This document shows positions 1-9,719 of a stretch of DNA of 64,000 bases, one piece after another. The translations under genes and the position numbers were made by a program. Each line of letters starts with the position of its first letter. Positions within the stretch are counted from its first letter, which is position 1. Source of the DNA: Eubacterium sp. (GTDB taxonomy: Bacteria; Bacillota; Clostridia; Oscillospirales; Acutalibacteraceae); the NCBI GenBank assembly GCA_017463985.1, contig JAFUEH010000007.1:1-64000 (forward strand), written 5' to 3'. The notes beneath the pieces are model-generated. The model was not told where the DNA came from and ran no database searches. It worked only from the letters and a program-made list of their open reading frames with translations.

Positions 1-37
1 AATTTCTACAACAATTACCGTATTCAATACAAAACAA

Positions 38-68
38 AACTGACACCTCTTGAACAAAGATGTCAGTT
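38..68 (-). terminator. Probable rho-independent terminator
   Basis: On the minus strand a stem AACTGACATCTT / AAGAGGTGTCAGTT closes a short loop and is followed by TTGTTTTG. It lies about 100 bases past the stop of the lipoprotein gene at 170-598 and would end the arabinose operon transcript. Nothing else is visible in bases 1-169. Confidence 0.6.
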
Positions 69-169
69 CGTTGCTTAAATCTTAATATTCTATCTTGGTG
101 GCCCTTTTTGTGCTGTCTTCACAATCTGGGGCGGTTCAAAATGTTTCAGTCACCCTTATTTTTGTTGGA

Positions 170-598
170 TCAATAGCCGCAGGCGCCATCTATCGTTTCC
201 CATTCGCCGCGGGCATTTTTACCGAGCGCATCCCGATACACGTCATAGTCGCAATCATTGTTGAAACCGTGACTTGCGGCGCCCTGCTTCGTATGAAAGC
301 TGACGTAAAACAGGATAACCTCCTCATATTTCCCGTCGCCGTAGTATTTTTTCGTTTCCTCCGACGCATCATCGCCGGCGTAGGTTACCGAATAAAGCAC
401 GGCAATGGCAGGGCTGTGCTCATAATCGTACATTGTTTTTTCCGCGGCGGTTTTTCGGTCTTCCTCTGAATAAAGACGGCTCTCGCCGAGGTCAACCACC
501 GTATTGGCGGTTTTATCCGTTTTTTCTTCCAATGCACAGCCGAACAGGCACATCGGAAGTATAAGGATAAGCAATAGGCTAATGATTCTTTTGAACAA
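170..598 (-). CDS. Small hypothetical lipoprotein
   Basis: A 142-residue secreted lipoprotein of unknown function. The N-terminus is a signal peptide MFKRIISLLLILILPMC followed by lipobox L-F-G-C, so it should be lipid-anchored on the outer face of the membrane. I chose the TTG start at 598 because AAGGGGG sits 7 bases upstream and because it places the hydrophobic segment at the N-terminus; longer in-frame starts run into araD. The mature part is acidic and Tyr-rich with no recognised domain. It begins 25 bases after the araD stop on the same strand and is probably co-transcribed with the arabinose genes, but nothing links it to sugar uptake. Confidence 0.75.
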   Translation of the reverse strand: MFKRIISLLLILILPMCLFGCALEEKTDKTANTVVDLGESRLYSEEDRKTAAEKTMYDYEHSPAIAVLYSVTYAGDDASEETKKYYGDGKYEEVILFYVSFHTKQGAASHGFNNDCDYDVYRDALGKNARGEWETIDGACGY

Positions 599-623
599 TG
601 CTTTTCCCCCTTGAACGTTTGTC

Positions 624-1331
624 TTATTTTTGTCCGTAATAGGCATTCTTGCCGTGCTTTCGTTGGTAGTGCTTATCAAGCAGATAATCCTCAATACCGA
701 TATCGGAGCCGCTGCTGAGCGCAGCAACACTTTCCGTACGATAGGCCATCTTACAGACCTCCTCCAGGATCAGTGCATTTTCCACTGCCTTTTCCTCGTC
801 CTTTCCCCAGGTGAACGGACCGTGACGGTGCACCAATACCGCCGGACACGCGTCCGGCGACACGCCGCGGCGCGCCAGCTCCTCTACAATGACTTTACCG
901 GTATTCAGCTCGTATTCGCCGTACACCTCTTCCGCTGTCAGTCCGCGGGTACAGGGGACGTCACCGTTCGCAAAATCGGCGTGTGTTGTACCGTAAGCCG
1001 GCACATCGCGTCCCGCCTGCGCCCAGGAGCAAGCCCAGGAAGAGTGAGTATGCACAATACCGCCGAGCGACGGGAACTGACGGTACAGCTCCAGATGGGT
1101 CGGCGTGTCACTGGAGGGATTCAGCCTGCCCTCCACCTTATTGCCGTCCAAATCCATGACCACCATATCGTCTGCCGTCATCGTGCTGTACGGCACGCCG
1201 GAGGGCTTAATGACGACCAAGCCCTTTTCACGGTCAATCGCGGACACATTGCCCCAAGTGAGCACGACGAGCTGATATTCCACCAGCTTTAAATTCGCTT
1301 CAAAAACGCGTTGCTTTAATTCCTCCAGCAT
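624..1331 (-). CDS. araD: L-ribulose-5-phosphate 4-epimerase
   Basis: Cytoplasmic class II aldolase-fold epimerase that converts L-ribulose-5-phosphate to D-xylulose-5-phosphate, the last step of arabinose entry into the pentose phosphate pathway. About 235 residues, normal for AraD. Visible landmarks are the N-terminal [10 protein letters not shown], the substrate loop KPSGVPY, the zinc-ligand pair in VHTHSSWA and the C-terminal HRHGPFTWG. The start is placed at ATG 1331 with TAAGG eight bases upstream; the GTG at 1340 overlaps that SD and the araA stop and is less likely. It directly follows araA, and the gene order kinase-araA-araD supports the assignment over other class II aldolases. Confidence 0.95.
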   Translation of the reverse strand: MLEELKQRVFEANLKLVEYQLVVLTWGNVSAIDREKGLVVIKPSGVPYSTMTADDMVVMDLDGNKVEGRLNPSSDTPTHLELYRQFPSLGGIVHTHSSWACSWAQAGRDVPAYGTTHADFANGDVPCTRGLTAEEVYGEYELNTGKVIVEELARRGVSPDACPAVLVHRHGPFTWGKDEEKAVENALILEEVCKMAYRTESVAALSSGSDIGIEDYLLDKHYQRKHGKNAYYGQK

Positions 1332-1341
1332 AGTCAGCACC

Positions 1342-2814
1342 TTACATTCCGAGCCGATAGGCTACATCGTTATAGAATAATTCCTTGCGGAAAGCATTGA
1401 TTTCCGTATCCTGATTGATATGCACAAATTCAATACCCATGATCTCGGCAAAGTCGCGCAGATGCTCCGCCGTCAGCGCATAAGACAGCACACTGTGATG
1501 CGCGCCGCCGGCATAGATCCAAGCCTCGGCAGAGGTCTGCAGGTTCGGCAGCGGCTTCCACAGCACACCGGCTACCGGCAGCTTCGGCATATCGTTTACC
1601 TGCTCCTTACACTCCACATCGTTCACGATCATTCTCAGCCTGTCGCCCATGTCCACGAGCGTAACGACGATCGCCTTGCCGGTCTGTGCCTTAAATACAA
1701 GGCGTGCCGGATCTTCTCTGTCACCGATGCCGAGCGGATGCACCTGAATCTTCGCTTTTTCCGCCGCTAGGGTCGGGCAGACCTCCAGCATGTGCGAGCC
1801 GAGCAGCATTTCATTCCCCGGTTCAAAATGATAGGTGTAGTCCTCCATGAACGCCGTACCGCCGTCCATGCCCTCCGCCATCAGCTTCATCAGGCGCGTC
1901 ATGGCAGCCACCTTCCAGTCACCCTCCGCGCCGAAGCCGTAGCCCTGACGCATCAGGTCCTGTGCGGCAAGACCGGGCAGCTGACGGAGACCCTGCAGAT
2001 CCTCAAAATTCGTATGGAAAGCGCCGAAGCCCTCTTTTTCAAGGAATTTTTTCAGCGCAACCTCTTCCCTTGCCTGATAGCGCACTGCCTCGATATTATC
2101 GGTATCCATCACATAGTTGGCCTCGTATTCCGCCAGCTGTGCGTCGATCTCCTCCTCTGTGACAGCGTCCACCATGCGGATAATATCACCGACGCCGTAA
2201 TGGTCTACCTGCCAGCCAAGCTTGATCTGCGCTTCGATCTTATCGCCGTCCGTAACGGCAACATTACGCATATTATCAGAAATACGGAGCACGCGGAGCT
2301 TACGTGATTCGCAAGCGCCGACAGCCGCGCGCATCCATACACCCATTTTCTCCTGAAAAGCCTTGTCCTGCCAGTAGCCGGCAATCACCTTTTGGTGCAG
2401 GCGCATCCGGGCGGTGATATAACCGTGCTCTCTGTCGCCGTGGGCAGACTGGTTCAGGTTCATGAAATCCATATCGATTTCGCCCCAAGGAATGTCGCGG
2501 TTATACTGCGTATTCACGTGCAGAAACGGCTTTTTCAGCTCAGAAAAGCCGGCGATCCACATCTTAGAGGGTGAGAAAGTATGCATCCAGGTGATCACAC
2601 CGGCGCAGCGCGGATCGTTATTCGCAGCGCGCATAATGCCCAAAATTTCGCCGGAGCGCTTCACGCACGGCTTCGCAACAACACGGCAAGGCAACGCCTC
2701 GCTCCAGGCGGCAGCCATCTCGGCAGCGTGTGCGTCGATCGTTTCAAAAATATCCTCGCCGTACAAAAACTGTGTGCCGACCACAAACCAAAATTCATAA
2801 TCCTTTAAGCTCAT
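1342..2814 (-). CDS. araA: L-arabinose isomerase
   Basis: Interconverts L-arabinose and L-ribulose, a Mn2+-dependent cytoplasmic enzyme. At 490 residues it is full length. The N-terminal half shows [11 protein letters not shown] and the conserved [12 protein letters not shown]; the catalytic glutamates lie in FGAEGDWK and in [12 protein letters not shown], and metal-ligand histidines in [10 protein letters not shown] and VHINQDT, as in the family. The SD AAAGGAGAAA precedes the ATG. Twelve bases separate it from the upstream kinase gene and it abuts araD, so the three genes form one transcription unit driven by the promoter at 4432-4460. Confidence 0.97.
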   Translation of the reverse strand: MSLKDYEFWFVVGTQFLYGEDIFETIDAHAAEMAAAWSEALPCRVVAKPCVKRSGEILGIMRAANNDPRCAGVITWMHTFSPSKMWIAGFSELKKPFLHVNTQYNRDIPWGEIDMDFMNLNQSAHGDREHGYITARMRLHQKVIAGYWQDKAFQEKMGVWMRAAVGACESRKLRVLRISDNMRNVAVTDGDKIEAQIKLGWQVDHYGVGDIIRMVDAVTEEEIDAQLAEYEANYVMDTDNIEAVRYQAREEVALKKFLEKEGFGAFHTNFEDLQGLRQLPGLAAQDLMRQGYGFGAEGDWKVAAMTRLMKLMAEGMDGGTAFMEDYTYHFEPGNEMLLGSHMLEVCPTLAAEKAKIQVHPLGIGDREDPARLVFKAQTGKAIVVTLVDMGDRLRMIVNDVECKEQVNDMPKLPVAGVLWKPLPNLQTSAEAWIYAGGAHHSVLSYALTAEHLRDFAEIMGIEFVHINQDTEINAFRKELFYNDVAYRLGM

Positions 2815-2826
2815 CGTATTTCTCCT

Positions 2827-4389
2827 TTATATATTTTCATAAGCGGCAATCTCCGCCTTCAGGGCTTTCTCATAGCGTGCCATATATTGCTCAAAGCCTT
2901 CTACGTCCGCCGGCTCCGGCGCAAGCGTCGTGCTCTCGTAGTCTGCAAATACCGTTTCCAAATAGCGTTCCAGGCTCTCGCCGTTACCGTAAGCCCGATA
3001 GGCCGCCAGCACCGCCGCGCCCCAAGCGCCGCCCTCGCCGGCTGTCTGCATCACGGAAACCGGTGCATTCAGCGCACCTGCCATCAGCCGTTGTCCGACG
3101 ACCGGCGTTTTGAATAAGCCGCCGTGGCCGGTGAGCTGATCAATTTTGACGCCCTCTGCTTCCAATATTTTCATACCGAGCTTCAGGGTCGCCATCGTAG
3201 AATAGATCTGCGCTCGGAAGAAATTCGGCAGCGTGAAGCGGCTGCCCTGCGTGCGCACCAACAGCGGCCGTCCGTCCGCTGTATGCGATACGGGTTCTCC
3301 TGAAAAATAGTTGATGTTCACCACGCCGCCGCAGTCCGCGTCGCCCTCCAACGCCGCGTTATACAGCAGGTCGTAGAGCTGCGGTACCGTCAGCGTACTG
3401 CCGGCACGTCCGGCCAGCTCTGCCATCAGCTTCACCCAATAATCCAGATCCGTACAGCAGTTATTGCAATGCACCATCGCCACCGGCTTGCCGGTCGGCG
3501 TGGTAACCATATCGATCTCCTCATATACCTTTCGCAAAGCTTGCTCCAACACGACCATCGCAAAGATCGAGGTACCGGCGCTGACATTGCCCGTCCTGAC
3601 CGTCACGGCATTGGTCGCCGTCATGCCGGTACCGGCATCGCCCTCCGGCGGACAGAGCGGAATCCCCGGCTGCAGCGTACCGGTCTCGTCCAGCAGTCCG
3701 GCGCCGCGTTCCGTCAGCACGCCTGCCGCCTCACCGGCTAACAGCACACGCGGCAAAAGCTCACGCAGCCGCCACGGAACCGCCTTTGCCGGCTCCAGTG
3801 ACTCAAATTTATCCAGCATCGCTTCATCGTACTGATTAACGGTGCTGTCGATCGGGAACATACCGGACGCGTCACCGATACCAAGCACCTTCTCCCCTGT
3901 CAGCTGCCAGTGTACATAGCCGGCAAGCGTCGTCAGAAACGCAATATCCTTAACGTGCGGCTCGCCGTTCAGCATTGCCTGATAGAGATGCGCAATGCTC
4001 CAGCGCTGCGGAATATTAAAGCCGAACAGCTCCGTCAGCGCCGCGGCCGCTTCACCGGTGATGGTATTGCGCCAGGTACGGAAGGGTACGAGCATTTTTC
4101 CGTCCTTATCAAAGGCAAGATAGCCGTGCATCATGGCGGAAAAGCCGATCGCGGACAGGGTCTTGATCCGCGTACCGAGTGACGCGCAGAGATCGTTATA
4201 CGCCGCGCGCAGTCCTGCCCATATTTCCTCCGTGTGGTAGGTCCACACGCCGTTTTCCAGTCGGTTTTCCCAAGTGAAGCCGCCGCTGGCGACCGGACGG
4301 CAATGCTCATCTGTCAGCACCAGCTTGATTCTCGTTGAGCCAAACTCTACGCCCAATACTTCCTTGCCGGTCAGGGTATATGCAGCCAT
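2827..4389 (-). CDS. FGGY-family L-ribulokinase (AraB-like)
   Basis: ATP-dependent sugar kinase of the FGGY family, 520 residues. The N-terminal phosphate-binding segment [13 protein letters not shown], the mid-protein [13 protein letters not shown] / [13 protein letters not shown] and the C-terminal adenosine motif [20 protein letters not shown] are all visible. Position directly upstream of araA and araD makes L-ribulose the likely substrate. The sequence resembles the xylulokinase-like ribulokinases of Clostridia rather than the classical enteric AraB, so the family is firm and the substrate is inferred from context. SD GGAGGAG lies just upstream of the ATG. A sigma-A promoter at 4432-4460 would start the operon here. 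Confidence 0.85.
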   Translation of the reverse strand: MAAYTLTGKEVLGVEFGSTRIKLVLTDEHCRPVASGGFTWENRLENGVWTYHTEEIWAGLRAAYNDLCASLGTRIKTLSAIGFSAMMHGYLAFDKDGKMLVPFRTWRNTITGEAAAALTELFGFNIPQRWSIAHLYQAMLNGEPHVKDIAFLTTLAGYVHWQLTGEKVLGIGDASGMFPIDSTVNQYDEAMLDKFESLEPAKAVPWRLRELLPRVLLAGEAAGVLTERGAGLLDETGTLQPGIPLCPPEGDAGTGMTATNAVTVRTGNVSAGTSIFAMVVLEQALRKVYEEIDMVTTPTGKPVAMVHCNNCCTDLDYWVKLMAELAGRAGSTLTVPQLYDLLYNAALEGDADCGGVVNINYFSGEPVSHTADGRPLLVRTQGSRFTLPNFFRAQIYSTMATLKLGMKILEAEGVKIDQLTGHGGLFKTPVVGQRLMAGALNAPVSVMQTAGEGGAWGAAVLAAYRAYGNGESLERYLETVFADYESTTLAPEPADVEGFEQYMARYEKALKAEIAAYENI

Positions 4390-4431
4390 AGTATCTCCTC
4401 CACGTTCTGTTGTGATTTTTTTGATATTTTT

Positions 4432-4460
4432 ATTTTACAATAACGGGCGTCTGAAATCAA
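4432..4460 (-). promoter_or_regulatory. Sigma-A promoter of the arabinose operon
   Basis: Minus-strand TTGATT, 17-base spacer, TAAAAT, about 45 bases upstream of the kinase start. No obvious catabolite-response or AraR operator was recognised next to it. Confidence 0.6.
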
Positions 4461-4475
4461 TATCTCGCAGGAGAA

Positions 4476-5003
4476 TTACTTGAAATATTTATCAATTCTC
4501 GGCTTATATTTTTTTACATAAAGCAGCGTCAGCAGCCGCAGCAGCCGTTCGTAGATCACAAAGATCAGGTTGGCCGCCAGCAACAGCACCGGTGCGCTCC
4601 ATTTTCCGAGGAAAAGCTCAAACGGCACACCAAGCACATACGTGCACAGCAGCTCTGTCGCCACCACGCCGGCATTAAACAGCAGCAGCTTGAGCACACC
4701 ACGCAAAAACGGCGAACGAAGCCGGTCAATCCGCTCCCGTACCGGCGGATAATAGCCGAAAAACAGCACGTACAGCAGCACGCTTTCCTTATCGTTCAGT
4801 AATATAAGCGACAGCACGCTGACAGCCGCAAACACCAGCCAAGCGGTTTTGGCACCGGCGCTTTGATAGATCATGATCATGAGGATACCGCAAAGCAGCG
4901 GCATGATATAAGCTAACACCCATATCACCGAGCCGAGCGCCAACAGCAGCACCGACAGCGCCGCCGTAACACCGGCAACGGCTACCGTAACCGATCGTTT
5001 CAA
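4476..5003 (-). CDS. Small integral membrane protein
   Basis: A 175-residue protein dominated by about five hydrophobic segments (roughly residues 5-50, 55-80, 105-125, 130-160), with a basic C-terminus YVKKYKPRIDKYFK. The overall look, with an early PLLCGI-type segment and a central YYPPVRERIDR loop, resembles small ECF-S-like or DUF-type membrane proteins, but I do not recognise the family. It has its own promoter (5026-5054) and lies 86 bases upstream of the arabinose kinase gene, which also has its own promoter. A role in pentose uptake is possible but unsupported. Confidence 0.75.
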   Translation of the reverse strand: MKRSVTVAVAGVTAALSVLLLALGSVIWVLAYIMPLLCGILMIMIYQSAGAKTAWLVFAAVSVLSLILLNDKESVLLYVLFFGYYPPVRERIDRLRSPFLRGVLKLLLFNAGVVATELLCTYVLGVPFELFLGKWSAPVLLLAANLIFVIYERLLRLLTLLYVKKYKPRIDKYFK

Positions 5004-5025
5004 CTGTAAATCACCTCTATGTAAT

Positions 5026-5054
5026 ATTCTAATACACGATACAAAATATGTAAA
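5026..5054 (-). promoter_or_regulatory. Sigma-A promoter for membrane protein 4476-5003
   Basis: Minus-strand TTTACA, 17-base spacer, TAGAAT. The start codon at 5003 follows with GAGGTGA as SD. Confidence 0.6.
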
Positions 5055-5101
5055 TAGTGTGAATGATTCGTTAAATATTTGTTCAATTTTTGTAACGCCT
5101 C

Positions 5102-5130
5102 TTTACATTTGGCTATTGAATGATTATAAT
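5102..5130 (+). promoter_or_regulatory. Sigma-A promoter for lipoprotein 5188-6198
   Basis: TTTACA, 17-base spacer, perfect TATAAT. It is divergent from the promoter at 5026-5054 and gives a leader of about 50 bases. Confidence 0.7.
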
Positions 5131-5187
5131 CAAATTGCATAAAATGGTTTATTAGCGATTATTCTATTGAATGATGAGGTGTTAGAG

Positions 5188-6198
5188 TTGAGAAAAAGTA
5201 TAGCGATTTTGTTAGCGTTTGCGCTGCTCGTGACCGTAGCCTTTGCCGGATGCAAAAAGGGCGAGGACGAAGCGGCACAGGACGTTTCTGTTGACGAGCA
5301 GGTTGGCGATGTAGAGCTTGGCTTTGAAGACGTGGAGGTAACGGACGAAAACGGCGAAGCTGTCACCGACGCCAACGGCGAGGCTGTCACCGAGGAGGTG
5401 GCGGTAGAATACGCCAAGGACAAGGACGGCAAAACGAAGGCTTACGTGCTGGACAGCAGTGGCAACCGTAAAAAGGACAAGGATGGTAACGACGTAACGA
5501 TCAAGTCCGATACGGCTGAGCAGATGGATAAGACCACGACGAAAAAGAGCGAAAGCGGCACAAAAAAGGACGATAGCGGCAAGGAAAGCACCAAGGAAAC
5601 CAAGACGACGGAATCCACTACGGCAACGACCGAAAAGAGCGCCGGCACCACTAATCCGGAGCTGACGACCAAAAGCTCTTATGTTCCGACGCCGAGCGTT
5701 CATGAAAGCGGTGATCCGGTTGTGTTCTCCGCAGAGGATCAGCAAATCATTAAGCAGATGTTAGAGGTTCCGTACCTTTACACCGCCAGCTATGATAACG
5801 GCAGCGTACCGATCTCGATCGCCTCGCACACCGCGATCTGGATGGCACAGCGTACCGGTCTTTCCGCTTCGACTTACGCTTCCGGCACCGTGGTACTGGA
5901 TCTGTTCAAGTATTACGGTCAGACCGTTGTGAACTTCAAGTCCAAGTGCAACAGCGAGGGCGACTGTGAAAACATCGTTTATAACGCTAACTCAGACACC
6001 TTCACGATTGCTGCTTTTGAGGACAGCACTCACGAGGTAACGCTGACCGGCTTTGAGGATCTCGGCGGCAACAATTTCTACAAGGTCACCGGCACCGTCA
6101 GCGGCGCTAAGGGCGTTAAAACTGTTACCGCAGTCGTACAGAAGAATAAGCTGGACAACAGCCTCGGCTTCTCAATTAAAGCACTGGAATGGAAATAA
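5188..6198 (+). CDS. Thr/Lys/Asp-rich lipoprotein of unknown function
   Basis: A 336-residue secreted lipoprotein. The TTG at 5188 is taken as start because GAGGTG lies 6 bases upstream and the product then begins MRKSIAILLAFALLVTVAF with lipobox F-A-G-C. Residues about 25-165 are low-complexity and charged, with a near-duplicate of TDENGEAV / TDANGEAV and long Lys-Thr-Ser runs, which look like an extended wall-spanning linker. The C-terminal half, after SVHESGDPVVFSAEDQQ, looks like a compact beta-rich domain of about 170 residues of unknown family. Monocistronic: its own promoter and a strong terminator at 6214-6246. Confidence 0.85.
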   Translation: MRKSIAILLAFALLVTVAFAGCKKGEDEAAQDVSVDEQVGDVELGFEDVEVTDENGEAVTDANGEAVTEEVAVEYAKDKDGKTKAYVLDSSGNRKKDKDGNDVTIKSDTAEQMDKTTTKKSESGTKKDDSGKESTKETKTTESTTATTEKSAGTTNPELTTKSSYVPTPSVHESGDPVVFSAEDQQIIKQMLEVPYLYTASYDNGSVPISIASHTAIWMAQRTGLSASTYASGTVVLDLFKYYGQTVVNFKSKCNSEGDCENIVYNANSDTFTIAAFEDSTHEVTLTGFEDLGGNNFYKVTGTVSGAKGVKTVTAVVQKNKLDNSLGFSIKALEWK

Positions 6199-6213
6199 CC
6201 GAATAAACATATT

Positions 6214-6246
6214 AAGACTGCCTCCTTTGGTGAGGCAGTCTTTTAT
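6214..6246 (+). terminator. Rho-independent terminator
   Basis: AAGACTGCCTC, loop CTTTGGT, GAGGCAGTCTT, then TTTAT. It follows the lipoprotein stop by 15 bases. Confidence 0.9.
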
Positions 6247-6263
6247 AATACCTTAACAATAAT

Positions 6264-6285
6264 AAGAACAGCCTCTGCTGTCCTT
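6264..6285 (-). terminator. Weak terminator downstream of rpiB
   Basis: Minus-strand AAGGACAG / CTGTTCTT hairpin (one G-U pair) followed by ATTATTG. It lies past the rpiB stop and is plausible as the end of the fhs-tsaE-tsaB-rpiB operon. Confidence 0.45.
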
Positions 6286-6307
6286 ATCTTTTTCATTGTA
6301 TTGATTT

Positions 6308-6766
6308 TTAATCGTCGTACACCGTCTCGCCGTTCTCGATCGCGGTGATCTGGTCGATACGGGTCTGGTGTCTGCCGCCTTCAAATTCCGTATGCAGGAA
6401 CACATCCACCAGCTCGATCGCTAAGCCTGCGCCGACCACTCTGGCGCCCATGCAAAGCGCGTTAGCGTCATTGTGCGCACGGGTGTATTTGGCGCTGAAG
6501 TAATCGCTGCAGCAGGCAGCACGGATTCCCTTTACTTTATTGGCGGCCATGGAGATGCCGATACCGGTGCCGCATACCAGGATCGCCTTATCCGCTTTGC
6601 CTGAAACGACCAGCTCGCACGCCTTTTGGGCAGACTTGGCATAATCGTAACGCTCCGGCGAATAGCAACCGGCATCGATATACTCGATCTGTTTTTCCTT
6701 GAGATAGCCGTTGATGATTTCCTCCTTCAGCGGAAAACCGGCATGGTCCGATGCAATGACAATCAT
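6308..6766 (-). CDS. rpiB: Ribose-5-phosphate isomerase B
   Basis: RpiB/LacAB-family isomerase interconverting ribose-5-phosphate and ribulose-5-phosphate in the pentose phosphate pathway. 152 residues, normal length. The N-terminal IASDHAGFPLKEEI, the catalytic cysteine in LVCGTGIGISMAANK and the phosphate-binding HNDANALCMGARVVG are all present. The ATG overlaps the tsaB stop by four bases, so it is the last gene of the fhs-tsaE-tsaB-rpiB unit. The Cys-containing motif and length argue for RpiB rather than galactose-6-phosphate isomerase. Confidence 0.95.
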   Translation of the reverse strand: MIVIASDHAGFPLKEEIINGYLKEKQIEYIDAGCYSPERYDYAKSAQKACELVVSGKADKAILVCGTGIGISMAANKVKGIRAACCSDYFSAKYTRAHNDANALCMGARVVGAGLAIELVDVFLHTEFEGGRHQTRIDQITAIENGETVYDD

Positions 6767-7461
6767 GATATTTCTCCTTTACGTTTCATTTTTAATTTCA
6801 ACTCGCGCTCTGCCTGCGGCAAGCGCAGATAGGTCGGCATCAGCTGCGCCGGCGGTATCCTGTCGTGATGCGCAGCAGCCAGCGCTACCGCTGTGGCGTT
6901 TTGATATAGCTGCTCCTCAGCAGCAAGCCGGCAATTTTCCAGCCCGATATGCGCCGCACATAGCTGCGCGCCGTCACCGGCAAGAATCACGTGATCAAAC
7001 GCCGCCAGCTCCTCACGCAGCGCCTCCAGCGCAATGGCTCTGTCGGGCGTCAGGCGTTCCACGTGCGTCCCTTCAACGCAAAACAGGGCATTGTAAAACT
7101 GCATTCGTCTGGCGTCCATCAGTGCACAGATGACCGTTTTTTCCGCCGTGCCGACAAAATTATAGGCAATTGCCTCGAGCGTGGACACCGGAATACACGG
7201 CGTATCGTTCAAAAACGCAAGGCCCTTGGCCGTCGCCACACCGATGCGCACACCGGTAAAGGAACCCGGTCCGGCTGTAATCGCGATCGCGTCCAGCGAA
7301 CGGTAGGGCGTATCCCCCATCACCCGTTTGATCATCGGCAGCAGCGTTTCGCTGTGCGTCAGGCCGGTGTTCATCCATTCATTTTTCAGTATGCGGTCGC
7401 CGTCCGTTAAGGCCGCAGAGGCCGTCACGGCACTGGCGTCAATCGATAATATCAAGCTCAC
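6763..7461 (-). CDS. tsaB: tRNA threonylcarbamoyladenosine protein TsaB
   Basis: Partner of TsaD in the complex that makes t6A at position 37 of ANN-decoding tRNAs. 232 residues. The N-terminal actin-like fold begins LILSIDASAVTASAAL, and the family signature AITAGPGSFTGVRIGVATAKGL, which contacts TsaD, is seen in part as GPGSFTGVRIG. A GTG start at 7461 overlaps the end of tsaE by 23 bases, and the stop overlaps rpiB. TsaB and TsaE adjacent is the usual Firmicutes arrangement; tsaD is not in this window. Confidence 0.95.
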   Translation of the reverse strand: MSLILSIDASAVTASAALTDGDRILKNEWMNTGLTHSETLLPMIKRVMGDTPYRSLDAIAITAGPGSFTGVRIGVATAKGLAFLNDTPCIPVSTLEAIAYNFVGTAEKTVICALMDARRMQFYNALFCVEGTHVERLTPDRAIALEALREELAAFDHVILAGDGAQLCAAHIGLENCRLAAEEQLYQNATAVALAAAHHDRIPPAQLMPTYLRLPQAERELKLKMKRKGEIS

Positions 7462-7891
7462 GATTTGCTTCCTCTTTGTTCATCACCGTGATCTGCCGTG
7501 TGTTCTCCCCCGTTTTTTGAATACGGACGATCAGCGCGTCCTCCGGCAGGGCGTGATAAATATTTTCGCTCCACTCCACGAGCAGCGTTGCACCGGAATC
7601 CAGCGCGTCAAAATAGCCGGTGGTAACCAGATCGTCCCACGTTTCCACGCGGTACATATCGTAATGGCAGGCACGGCAGCCGTTGCCGATATATTCGTTG
7701 CAAAGGGCGAAGGTCGGTGACGACACCTGCGCGTCGATACCCATGCCCTTTACAAAGCCGGCCGTAAAAGCCGTTTTGCCGGCGCCTAGGTCACCGATAT
7801 AGCCGATCACCGCCGGCAGCGGCAAGCGCTGTGCCAACGAAGCAGCCAACGCCTGTGTTTCCTCATAGCTATTGGAAATATATTGTTTCAT
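7439..7891 (-). CDS. tsaE: t6A ATPase TsaE
   Basis: P-loop ATPase that energises the TsaBD complex in tRNA t6A synthesis. 150 residues. The Walker A GDLGAGKTAF is at about residue 35, followed by the family's VSSPTFALCNEY and HYDMYRVE, and Walker-B-like LLVEWSENI. The ATG shares one base with the stop of fhs and the 3' end overlaps tsaB, so translation of the three genes is probably coupled. Confidence 0.95.
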   Translation of the reverse strand: MKQYISNSYEETQALAASLAQRLPLPAVIGYIGDLGAGKTAFTAGFVKGMGIDAQVSSPTFALCNEYIGNGCRACHYDMYRVETWDDLVTTGYFDALDSGATLLVEWSENIYHALPEDALIVRIQKTGENTRQITVMNKEEANRELDIID

Positions 7892-9558
7892 CAGAACAGT
7901 CCTACTGTATTGCCGTTTTCGTCCACATCGATCCGGAAGGCTGACGGCGACTTGGAAAGGCCGGGCATCGTCATCACGTTACCGGCAAGGCATACGATAA
8001 AGCCGGCGCCGTTGGATAGGCTGGCGGAGGTGACGGTAATCCTGAAGTGCTTCGGTCTGCCGAGGAGCTGCGGATTGTCGGAAAGGCTGTACTGCGTTTT
8101 TGCCATACAGACAGGCATACTGTCCGCGCCGAGCGCAATAAAGCCGTCGATCGCTTGCTTTGCTTCCTTGGTATAATTCACACCGTCCGCACCGTAGATC
8201 TCACGGGCAATCGTTTCTATTTTTTCATAAACCGGCATCTCGTCGGGATAAAGGTGATGGAAATGGTTTTCCTGCTCACAGGCAGCCACCACCTTCTCTG
8301 CCAGCGCCGTACCGCCTGCGCCGCCTTCGGCAAAGCACTTGGTCACGGCAAAATCAGCGCCTTTTTCTTGGCAAAACTGCTCAACAAAGGCGATCTCCGC
8401 CTCCGTATCGGCATAGAAATGATTGATCGCTACCACGACCGGCACACCGTATTTTTTCAGATTTTCGATATGTTCGCCGAGGTTAACGCTGCCCTTTTGC
8501 AGCGCCTCCAGGTTCTCCTCCTGCAGCCGCTCCTTCGGCACACCGCCGTTATATTTCATGGAACGAACAGTCGCTACCAGCACGATACAGGCAGGCGTCA
8601 GGCCGGCAAAGCGGCACTTGATATCCAAAAATTTTTCAGCACCGAGGTCAGAGCCAAAGCCTGCCTCCGTCACCGTGTAATCCGCTAGCTTCAGCGCCGC
8701 CTTCGTCGCGCGAATGGAGTTACAGCCGTGCGCGATATTCGCAAACGGGCCGCCGTGCATAATCGCCGGTGTATTTTCCAGCGTCTGCACCAAATTCGGC
8801 TTAATTGCCTCTTTTAACAGCACTGTCATCGCACCGTTCGCTTTGAGATCCTTACAGTAAACCGGCGCGCCGTCATACGTATAAGCCACCAGAATATTAC
8901 CAAGCCGCTGTTTCAGGTCAAACAGATCTTCGGCAAGGCAGAGGATCGCCATCACCTCGCTGGCGACGGTGATACAAAAATGGTCCTCGCGCGGAACACC
9001 GTTGAGCTTACCGCCAAGGGAACAAACAATATTTCTGAGCGCCCGATCGTTGATATCAAGACAGCGCTTCACCAGTACACGGCGCGGATCGATCTGCAGC
9101 TCATTCCCCTGCTGGATCGAATTATCCAGCATGGCGCACATCAGATTGTTGGCCGCGGTGATCGCGTGCATATCGCCGGTAAAATGCAGATTAATATCCT
9201 CCATCGGCATTACCTGAGAATAACCGCCGCCGGCAGCGCCGCCCTTAATACCGAATACCGGGCCGAGAGAAGGCTCGCGCAGCGCAACGATTGCCTTTTT
9301 GCCAATCTTCGCCATCGCTTCCCCAAGACCGACAGAGACAGTCGTTTTACCCTCGCCTGCCGGCGTCGGATTCACGGCGGTCACCAAGATCAGCTTGCCG
9401 TCCGGCTTGTCCTTTAACCGATCAAGCACCTTGTCGGAGATCTTTGCCTTATAATGGCCGTAAGGCTCGATTTCATCAGCAGAAATGCCGATACTCTCAG
9501 CGATCTCCGTGATATTTTTCATCTGCGCCTGCTGCGCAATTTCAATATCTGTCAACAT
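7891..9558 (-). CDS. fhs: Formate--tetrahydrofolate ligase
   Basis: ATP-dependent synthesis of 10-formyl-THF from formate, the C1 entry step used by anaerobes for purine and Met-tRNA formylation. 555 residues, the usual length. Walker-type [18 protein letters not shown] is near residue 70; [19 protein letters not shown] and the C-terminal [10 protein letters not shown] are typical. It has a strong GGGGGAGG SD and promoter at 9589-9617, and is first gene of the operon with tsaE, tsaB and rpiB. No other Wood-Ljungdahl gene is nearby, so acetogenesis is not implied. Confidence 0.97.
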   Translation of the reverse strand: MLTDIEIAQQAQMKNITEIAESIGISADEIEPYGHYKAKISDKVLDRLKDKPDGKLILVTAVNPTPAGEGKTTVSVGLGEAMAKIGKKAIVALREPSLGPVFGIKGGAAGGGYSQVMPMEDINLHFTGDMHAITAANNLMCAMLDNSIQQGNELQIDPRRVLVKRCLDINDRALRNIVCSLGGKLNGVPREDHFCITVASEVMAILCLAEDLFDLKQRLGNILVAYTYDGAPVYCKDLKANGAMTVLLKEAIKPNLVQTLENTPAIMHGGPFANIAHGCNSIRATKAALKLADYTVTEAGFGSDLGAEKFLDIKCRFAGLTPACIVLVATVRSMKYNGGVPKERLQEENLEALQKGSVNLGEHIENLKKYGVPVVVAINHFYADTEAEIAFVEQFCQEKGADFAVTKCFAEGGAGGTALAEKVVAACEQENHFHHLYPDEMPVYEKIETIAREIYGADGVNYTKEAKQAIDGFIALGADSMPVCMAKTQYSLSDNPQLLGRPKHFRITVTSASLSNGAGFIVCLAGNVMTMPGLSKSPSAFRIDVDENGNTVGLF

Positions 9559-9588
9559 ACCCTGATCCTCCCCCTATAAATTAGTTTT

Positions 9589-9617
9589 AGTATACCATAA
9601 AGTCGGTAATATTCCAA
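9589..9617 (-). promoter_or_regulatory. Sigma-A promoter of fhs operon
   Basis: Minus-strand TTGGAA, 17-base spacer, TATACT. Confidence 0.65.
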
Positions 9618-9637
9618 CAATAAAAATAAATAAGATA

Positions 9638-9666
9638 TTGAAAATTACGCTGTGAAACATTATAAT
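9638..9666 (+). promoter_or_regulatory. Sigma-A promoter of FtsW/RodA-like gene
   Basis: TTGAAA, 17-base spacer, perfect TATAAT, divergent from the fhs promoter. It gives a leader of about 45 bases. Confidence 0.7.
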
Positions 9667-9719
9667 AATTGTACAAATAAAAAGGCAGTGCCTGCGACGG
9701 GAGGTGACAGCAGCCGCTC

